Shown here: positions 57,411-64,000 of the stretch, piece after piece
Numbering within the stretch: position 1 is the first letter of the stretch
Layout of the letters: each line of letters starts with the position of its first letter
Source: Dermatemys mawii
Taxonomy: Eukaryota; Chordata; Testudines; Dermatemydidae
Length of the DNA: 64,000 bases
Assembly: GCA_007922305.1 (NCBI GenBank)
Contig: ML677364.1
Span: forward strand, 23,357,326 to 23,421,325
Direction of reading: 5' to 3'
The notes under the pieces: model-generated
Databases searched by the model: none
What the model was told of the DNA's origin: nothing
The model's input: only the letters and a program-made list of their open reading frames with translations
Translations under genes and position numbers: made by a program

Positions 57411-58319
57411 TAATACAGAGTAGTAGCAATTTGAGCATATGATAGACATTGTCATACCCGAGATCAGCCTACTTCTCTTAATTGATCTGGTCTTGGGGAG
57501 GGTCATCCACAAGCAATGGGGAAAAATATGAAATTTGCATACAGTCATGGGAGTTTTTGTTAATATTTTCATGTATTATTTTTGATAGTTTTTACATTAC
57601 ACTGTGATGTTCACTCAAATTTCTGTTCATAATTATTTATAACTCAGTTCTAATGAGTGCTACTGTGTCTTTAAAAGTCACAGGTCAGCTCAGGCAAAAT
57701 ATCAGCCAGAAATCTCTGTGAAGTTTGAGCAACCAGTGAATTGGGAGATCCAAGCTCAGATGAGGGATCAGGGTCTGATTTTCCTCTGCTTTGAAGCTTA
57801 TGTAGTCATGTACACCTGTGCAAATCAGAATGGTCATACATTAACCACCTTGTACTGGAATAAATGATAGTGAACATGCAAACCAGTAAAGAACCAGGTC
57901 CTCAGACTACTTTTCCTGAGTCCTCTAACAGGCAAGAGCGATATGTGTGGAGCTTCCAAGCGTAAGGTGCAGGCCTTATACATTCATAGTTTTCCCTTGC
58001 TAGGAGGTATGTACAATAGCTTAAAATAAAGCCTGAAGAAGGGGCCCATCTTTCAGTGCGACTGTTACAGAGGAGTGACCTGGAAATAAAATGAAACATT
58101 TGAAGGATTAAGAGAGAGAAACCCCCTAATCTTCTTTCAGTCTAGGCAGTGTGACAGGAACATCCTGCTTTGGAGAACAAATGGGCAAAGAGCCCATCTT
58201 GGATAAAAGGGGGTGGAAGAGAATAAATAAAATGTTTTTTAAAAATGGCTCATCTCCAGTAGTTAGCTACTCAGAAAACACAGGACATGCCCGAATAAGC
58301 ACATAACACACACATTGTG
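57411..58319. other. Mostly unassigned
   Basis: A short palindrome-type repeat unit lies near 57770-57850 (AATCAGAATGG and TACACCTGTGCAAATCAG). Otherwise no feature was recognised. Confidence 0.4.
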
Positions 58320-58760
58320 AGAAAAATTGGCAGAAAGCCGCAACTTTATTAAACGAATAGCTAAGTATGTAAACCAATTATAACACTCTTTGTGTTGAAA
58401 CACAAAAAGTAAGCCTTGCAGTTTAAAACTTGCTAAGGTCCCATTCTGAACCACATGACCAAAGTTAAGGAGTACAGGCTTTTAACTTTCACATCTGTTC
58501 TCCATCATTCTAGCTGCCCTGTAGTATGTGACTGGACATTGGCTTCCCCTGAAAGACACGAATGCCACCTCAGCAGCACTTTGTGATTGGGATCCTCACC
58601 TAACCCAGAAGGAATTGATTGTTTTCACTTTATTCAAATCTGGTCCTGGATAAGGAATTGATTAACCATCTATCCCCCTGCAAGAACAGAGCACCTAGAA
58701 CCTTTTAAATGGATTATCCTCTCCATGTTAAATATTGTAGCAGAATAATTAAACAGCATA
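58320..58760. repeat. Dispersed repeat, copy 1 of 2
   Basis: The block GGCAGAAAGCCGCAACTTTATTAAAC...GTATGTAAACCAATTATAA at about 58329-58382 corresponds to GGTGGAAGGCCACAACTTTATTAAAC...TTATGTAAATCAGGTATAA at about 60503-60560. Weaker similarity (TAGCTGCCC, CTAACCC/CTCACCC) extends downstream. The family is unknown to me and no coding region is visible. Confidence 0.6.
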
Positions 58761-58839
58761 ATACATTCTGACAACATTGTCTCATTGTTTCTTTATACTT
58801 CCCCATCTGTCTGTCTGTATCCACTTGTCTTTTGTTTTA

Positions 58840-58960
58840 TACTTATAAGTTCTTGGGACAGGGATCATCTTTGGATTCTGTATCTGTACATTACCTAGCA
58901 CTGCAGGTCTGTTCCATGACAGAAGCTCCTAGGCACTATGGTAAAGAAACGGAAACATAA
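58840..58960 (+). repeat. Old dispersed retroposon fragment, copy C
   Basis: It has AAGTTCTTGGGACAGGGATC, TGTACATTACCTAGCACTG and CTCCTAGGCACTATGGTAA, matching copies A and B in order. Confidence 0.6.
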
Positions 58961-59319
58961 CAAAAAAATTGTAAGATTTCAAAATTATATCCTGTGTGAC
59001 AGCAAAAGCAAAGTTGTGTGGGAACACAACAATGTTTGAGAATGAACGACTCTGAAACAGGATGTATATTACATCTGCATAGATGCTGAGCAGGCTGGTG
59101 GGCAAATATGCAAGGTCCTGGAGCCAGGCAGAAGAACTTAGGAAATTGGCTCTACAGCTAGAGTCCCAAAATTGGAGGGAGTGCGGGTGATGGTAAATAA
59201 TGAAGCAGACATGTTGCTGATTCAGAATGAAATGGATTTCTGTGTAAACTAGGCACGAGCAAACAATATGCCTTGTAAAATGGCTAAAAGTAAATGCATA
59301 CATCTAGGAACAAAGAATG

Positions 59320-60030
59320 TAGGCCACATTTGCAGGATGGGGGACTCTAACCTGGGTATCAAGGACTCTAAAAAAGTTTGGCTGTCATGGATAATTAGCT
59401 GAACAGGAGCTCCCAGTGTGATGCTGTGGCCAAAAGAGCTAATGCAGTCCTGGGACGTATAAATAGGGGAATCACAAGTAGCAGTAGAGAAGTTATTTTA
59501 ACTCTATCCTTGGTACTTGCGCAGCCACTGCTAGAATACTGTGTTCAGTTCTGGTGCCCACAATTCAAGAAGGATTAATAAAGTGGAGGGGGTTCAGCCT
59601 GAAAATGATTAAAGAGCTAGAAAACATGCCTCATAGTGATGGATTCAAAGAGTTCAGTCTTTTTAGCTGAGGAAAGAGAAGTTTAACTGAACTGAATACA
59701 GTCTTTAACTACCTACATGGGGAACAAATATTTAATAATGGGCTCTTCAATCTAGCAGAGAAAGCTATAACACGATCCAGTGGCTGGAAGTAGACACATT
59801 CAGACTGGTAAGGTGTAATTTGAAAATGGTGAGAGTGATTAACCATTGGAACAATTTACACAGACTCATGGTAGATTCTCCATCATTGCAAATTTTTAAA
59901 TCAAGATTGAATGCTTTATCTAAAAGATACACTCTCTGAATTGTTTTAGGGACATTCTATGGACTGTGTTATATGGGAGCTCAAACAAGATGATCATAAT
60001 GGTCCTTTCTAGCCTTGAAATCTATGGATT
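59320..60030 (+). mobile_element. CR1 LINE 3' fragment
   Basis: CR1 text in order: SQCDAVAKRANAVLGR around 59414-59460, RPLLEYCVQFWCPQFKKD around 59522-59575, then the C-terminal LFS-EKRS-like part near 59660, and the 3' UTR ending GATGATCATAATGGTCC and CTTGAAATCTATGG at about 60030. It is 5' truncated and interrupted by stops. Confidence 0.85.
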
Positions 60031-60480
60031 TAAAATTTGCAGGCTCTTCCATCAGCCAGACTGACAGTTTCCTGGCTGGATCCCACAAAGCCATTGCCTG
60101 GATTATGAGGTACCCAACTCTCTGTCTGAGTTGTTCCTTCTAAAACTGGCCCAGAAGCAAGGTTAGCATGAGCTGAAAAGGACCTGCTCTTATGAACAGT
60201 ACCTACCTTGTGAGACATTTTATCCTGAGTCTTGCAATATTTAGCATCTTATTTAAAGCTCCGGCCCCTAGGGCCCGTAATTACAGAAGAATCTCAGCAT
60301 TCATTATTTTAAGAGTAAGTTTCTAGCCTGTATGGTTGTAGAGAAAAGCTTGAATATGTAACCTGAGTGCACCCTAAAGATTGAAAACCTAGAAGGCAAA
60401 TAAAAAAAGAATCACTCCTTTTTTTTTCCAGTCTCACGATTTTGGAGGTTGGGACCTGCCTCCCAATTTTTGAATATTTG
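60031..60480. other. Unassigned
   Basis: No gene or named repeat. Confidence 0.4.
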
Positions 60481-60845
60481 ACCTGGGCAATACTGGAAAT
60501 ATTGGTGGAAGGCCACAACTTTATTAAACTCATAGCGAATTATGTAAATCAGGTATAATGAAAAAAGTTGCAGTTTTTAACCTCCTAAGAACCAAAAAGC
60601 TCATCCTTGATCAAAACAAAGCACTCAAACATATGCTGAATCATATTAGCTGCCCATAGGCCATGACAGCTAATTTGGGCCTCTCAGTAGCGGAAGGTCA
60701 AGGGTCTTGTTATTACATTATGAGAACTAAATATTGCTTCTAAACCTCACCCAGTTTTTAGTTAACCACCACCCACATCTCTATGCTATTTACAGGTCAT
60801 GAAGGCATAGCCACTGCACTCCTGTTCAAGGATTAGCCTGACTGA
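60481..60845. repeat. Dispersed repeat, copy 2 of 2
   Basis: It matches the 58320 copy through GCCACAACTTTATTAAAC and GTAAATCAGGTATAA, then CTAGCTGCCC and CTAAACCTCACCCAG. It lies about 2.2 kb downstream in the same orientation. Confidence 0.6.
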
Positions 60846-61849
60846 GATGCTACTGATGAATCACTTGACTATTATTCCTCACGCTGTCTCTCAGGACCCC
60901 TCTGAATTATTTGAAAACAGCAACTGGAATTTAATAAATTATTTGACTAGTAACAGACAAGGTAGACCAGACTCGTCAGCTCATTCAATCATAGCTGATC
61001 AGCTCTGAAGTACTGACATAGTGAGGACATATTTTTGCCAGTAGATATGACTCCGAACACACAGACCTGTCATTGAGCAGAGAAGGCTCTATTTTAATGT
61101 AATCACTTTTCAGAATGGAACGTGACACTTTTCACTAGATCCCTTGGCCTATCTCTCAACACAAGGGAGAGGCATGGGGCAGCTGTCATTTTTAACCACA
61201 GGTTTCCACTGCGATTTTTGTTTCAAAGAAAAGCTTTGTTTTAAAATATGAAATGTCTGCACTTTTTAAAACTTTCTTTTTTAAAAGAACTTTTCTTTGA
61301 GATTGTATCAGGGCCAAATAACCTTGAGGATCACATGCTTATTACGCACGGATCAGTTACACACTAGACCATATCAGCTCCTTTGGAGCCATCATGCTCT
61401 AATATCAAGGCCTTCTGTTCACATACTGCGAGGAGCTATTATAGACTATTGTGCCAAGGCTTACTTGGAGGAGTGCGGGGCTCTTGAATGCATGGATTAT
61501 TGATGCAATAGACTGTAATGGTATGTCAATTGTCAAGGCCCACGTGGAGATATTATTTTATGCGGATCATTAACAAAGAGGCTGGCACTCCATCATGTCA
61601 GCGCAGCTGCCAAAATGTACACAGCATACTAACATTCTTTATGAAATTCGGAATGAGCACTGTAGAGCATGCCCACTCAGTCAAAAGGTCATAAAATTAA
61701 CTAACTTATTATATAATTAATAATTATAAACATGCTTGCATTGCAGAAGACTGGGCTATCAGTGAATAAAGACAATCTATTTAAAAACTAGTCAACAGAA
61801 TTTTTTTAATAACAATAACTAATGCCTAGTTATTTCACTGCACTGGTCA
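60846..61849. other. Unassigned
   Basis: No gene or transposon recognised. Confidence 0.4.
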
Positions 61850-62035
61850 TCAGTAGACATCAAAACATTACAAAGGAGGTAAATATTATTATCCTCATTT
61901 TACAGATGGGGAAACTGAGGCACAGAGCAAGTGACTTGCCCAAGGTCTCCCAGCAAATCCATAGCAGAGGTGGGGATTGAACCCCAGTTACTCCCAAAGG
62001 CCTAGCCTATTGCACCATCCACTAGACAAGATGCC
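61850..62035 (-). mobile_element. MIR-type (CORE) SINE, minus orientation
   Basis: On + the sequence has ATTATTATCCTCATTTTACAG, GGGGAAACTGAGGCACAGAG, GTGACTTGCCCAAGGTCTCC, then GGGATTGAACCCC and CACCATCCACTAG. This is the order of a MIR read backwards: core first, tRNA-derived head last. GGATTGAACCCC is the tRNA B-box region. It is well preserved for such an old SINE. Confidence 0.9.
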
Positions 62036-62350
62036 AATTACATATTAGCATGTTCAAAATCATTGGGGGAAACCTTCCATTCGATAAATGCATCTGTGAA
62101 AATAGGGCAAAAATCCCAGTAATGTTCAATCAAATGTATAGATAAATTTGATTTAGCCATGTTCTGTGCATATTTGAGTTCTTACAGTAATGCTAGGGGA
62201 GAACAGATTTTTAACTTGCATGCCCAATGACAGTAGACAGTGGATTTTAAACTTATGAAGGTGAATACTCCCAATGAAGATAAGCTAAATTAAAGGGGCA
62301 AGGAAGACCTGATTCATAAGGCAGGGAGAGAGGATACTCAAAACCCTAGA

Positions 62351-62739
62351 ACAGTAGTTCTCAACCAGGGGTATGCGTACCCCGGGATATATCAACTCAT
62401 ATAGATATTTACCTAGTTTTACACAAGACCACATGAAAAGCACTGGCAAAGTCAGTGCAAACTAAAATTTCATAAAGACAATAACTTGTTTATACTGCTC
62501 TATGTACTATACACTGAAATGTAATACAATATTTATATTCCAATTGATTTATTTTATAATTATGTGGTAAAAATGAGAAAGTAAGCAATTTTTCAGTAAT
62601 AGTGTGCTGTGATACTTCTGTATTTTCATGTCTGATTTTGTAAGCAACTCGTTTGTAAGTGAGGCAAAACTTGGGGGTACACAAGACAAATCGGACTCCT
62701 AAAAGTGGCACAGTAGTCTGGAAAGGTTGAAAGCCACTG
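62351..62739. mobile_element. hAT-type MITE, 389 bp
   Basis: The left end CAGTAGTTCTCAACC and the reverse complement of the right end, CAGTGGCTTTCAACC, match at 12 of 15. The inner text has GGGGTATGCGTACCCC near the left and TTGGGGGTACACAAG near the right. The ends are typical of hAT elements. The expected 8-bp duplication is unclear (CCCTAGAA and CCCCGAGT). The 73-codon open frame on - is not a gene. Confidence 0.75.
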
Positions 62740-62913
62740 CCCCGAGTTCTGTGAAAGCGTAATTAAATCAGCCAGGAAAGAATCTGAGCCACTCCCCCAA
62801 AAACCAGAGCAGCAAATGTCATGAAATTAGTTTGTGTAAATGACTATAGTTACAGTGGAAAAAATTCAGATCAATAACTGCAGTTCACTCAAACACTGCT
62901 CAAGGACCTGACA
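62740..62913. other. Unassigned
   Basis: Short stretch with no recognised feature. Confidence 0.4.
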
Positions 62914-62965
62914 CAAAGCCCACTGAAGTCTGTTGGAAAGCTCCTGTTGACTTCAGTGGGCTTTG
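62914..62965. repeat. Perfect 17-bp inverted repeat
   Basis: CAAAGCCCACTGAAGTC at 62914-62930 is the exact reverse complement of 62949-62965, with an 18-base loop. It is a member of the short palindromic repeats built on the CATTGA/TCAATG core. Confidence 0.85.
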
Positions 62966-64000
62966 GAGCAGGCCCTCAGTCTACTGAAATGGAATCCACA
63001 AGCCCACATAAGTATAAAGATTCAAGTTAAATGAAGATTTCTGAACCTTGAGGTTTTGGGGAGAAATTTGTGTTGAGGGGAGTTGCTTTACCTTATTGGG
63101 CTATTAACTCATTCTTTGTAAACATTATTGTCCATTGAAAAATGTGTGTGTGTGTGTGTGTGTGTAACATTTTGTATAAACAAATAATAAAACAAACTTG
63201 GCAGCATGAAGTACTTCTAGGGAAAATGACATAAAATTAGAGCTGGCTGCACTCTTCATTATGTATAATATTCTTCTATACATTTACCCCCCCTTTTCAT
63301 ATACAAGTCATTATGAACGCACGGGGATGGTTCTCTATTAACTGGTTTCTAGTTTGGAAAGGTTCTATGAAAGGGATTGGCCTTTAAAATTAAAGCAGCC
63401 ATATACAAGGCTTTGACTTTGCAAGAGCCATTATATGAGTAAAATTGTCCTAAGCATACATTCCCTCAGAAAAATACCAGTAGATTTGGGTTCATGAAAT
63501 TAGCTGATATAATCTTATGTTAACAGTATCTTCTATCTGTGCATATTTACCAGCTTTCTCTCCTGGAGAATCTGGGTCTGTGGCCACAGCATCAAACAGG
63601 CCAGTTATGGGAGGAGTGAATCATAACAGTGATTCACTATGCAGCAAGTCTGACTTGACTGACATGGTATCAACTAAAGTCTGTGGGATCATTTGTTAGC
63701 AACACCACTTCATGGAGTCCAGGCTTGATCCCCAACAGACCCTACATCTGGGTGAGTGTTACGCTCAGGGGTGCAATCCAGATTGGTGAAGAGTTGTGTC
63801 CCCTTTTACCTTGAATCCTTAAGTGCCTTAAAGCTTTGCTACTGTAGCTCTCTGCCTAGGATGCCCACAGTCAGCAACAAGCATACAATTTATGTCTATT
63901 TACTCTGGATCCCGGAATCTTAGCTACAACATCATAGACTTTCACGGTTTCTACCAGCATTAGTTAGCAACTAGTAAGGTGACTCCACTCTCTCCACAGC
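62966..64000. other. Unassigned, with a (TG)n microsatellite
   Basis: A pure TG run lies at 63143-63165. No gene or named repeat is seen in the rest. Confidence 0.45.

Noticed and set aside
62343..62747. 8-bp duplication around the hAT MITE
   Set aside because: CCCTAGAA and CCCCGAGT agree at only three positions, so no duplication is claimed.
1..64000. Search for host exons, tRNAs, CRISPR arrays or operons
   Set aside because: No frame showed conserved domains outside transposons, no tRNA cloverleaf was evident, and the sequence is clearly vertebrate, so bacterial features are not expected.

Overview
The window reads as a piece of vertebrate nuclear genome, most likely from a turtle. The evidence is the mix of repeats: CR1 LINE 3' ends, Penelope-like retroelements with a GIY-YIG endonuclease, PIF/Harbinger, hAT and CACTA-like DNA transposons, Ty3/Gypsy and retroviral LTRs, and an old MIR-type SINE. 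The sequence is AT-rich, with dinucleotide microsatellites and one 10-N assembly gap. I found no convincing exon of a host gene and no tRNA, rRNA or CRISPR. It looks like intergenic or intronic sequence built largely of transposon relics.

Layout. 1-1860 is unassigned AT-rich sequence. About 1865-2545 is an LTR-like block with a 28-bp tandem repeat. 2840-7179 is a near full-length but decayed Harbinger element: a transposase on + and a MYB-like protein on -, converging on two poly(A) signals. It abuts a Penelope-like fragment (7179-8250, -). 8250-12783 is mostly unassigned, with short palindromic repeats. 12784-13484 is a Gypsy-type solo LTR whose truncated relative lies at 41838-42339. 14021-14292 is a hairpin-shaped Penelope insertion with a 15-bp target duplication. 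14464-14882 is a GC-rich insertion.

15206-17754 is the most interesting unit. It is a 2.55-kb element with CACTA-like inverted ends, a TTA flanking duplication, and one almost intact gene of about 560 codons for a transposase-like protein of an unnamed family. It carries one nonsense codon and one frameshift.

23203 to about 26900 is a Gypsy element with a complete 963-bp 5' LTR that was itself hit by a 203-bp hAT element. Gag, protease, RT and RNase H relics follow, with no integrase and no 3' LTR. CR1 pieces lie at 29535-30690 (+), 53812-53925 (-) and 59320-60030 (+). Other LTRs lie at 31249-31656 (-) and 56516-56813 (-, with a perfect 6-bp duplication). A Harbinger-type MITE is at 36468-36760. 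A second, truncated Harbinger is at about 47390-49461 (-). A second Penelope insertion with a 15-bp duplication is at 56944-57410. A MIR-type SINE is at 61850-62035 and a hAT MITE at 62351-62739.

How the parts work together. No host pathway is visible. The functional logic is that of the transposons: Harbinger transposase plus its MYB-like DNA-binding partner, mobilisable MITEs with related ends, and target-primed insertions by Penelope and CR1. All coding relics are broken in the window, although the CACTA-like gene is only lightly damaged.
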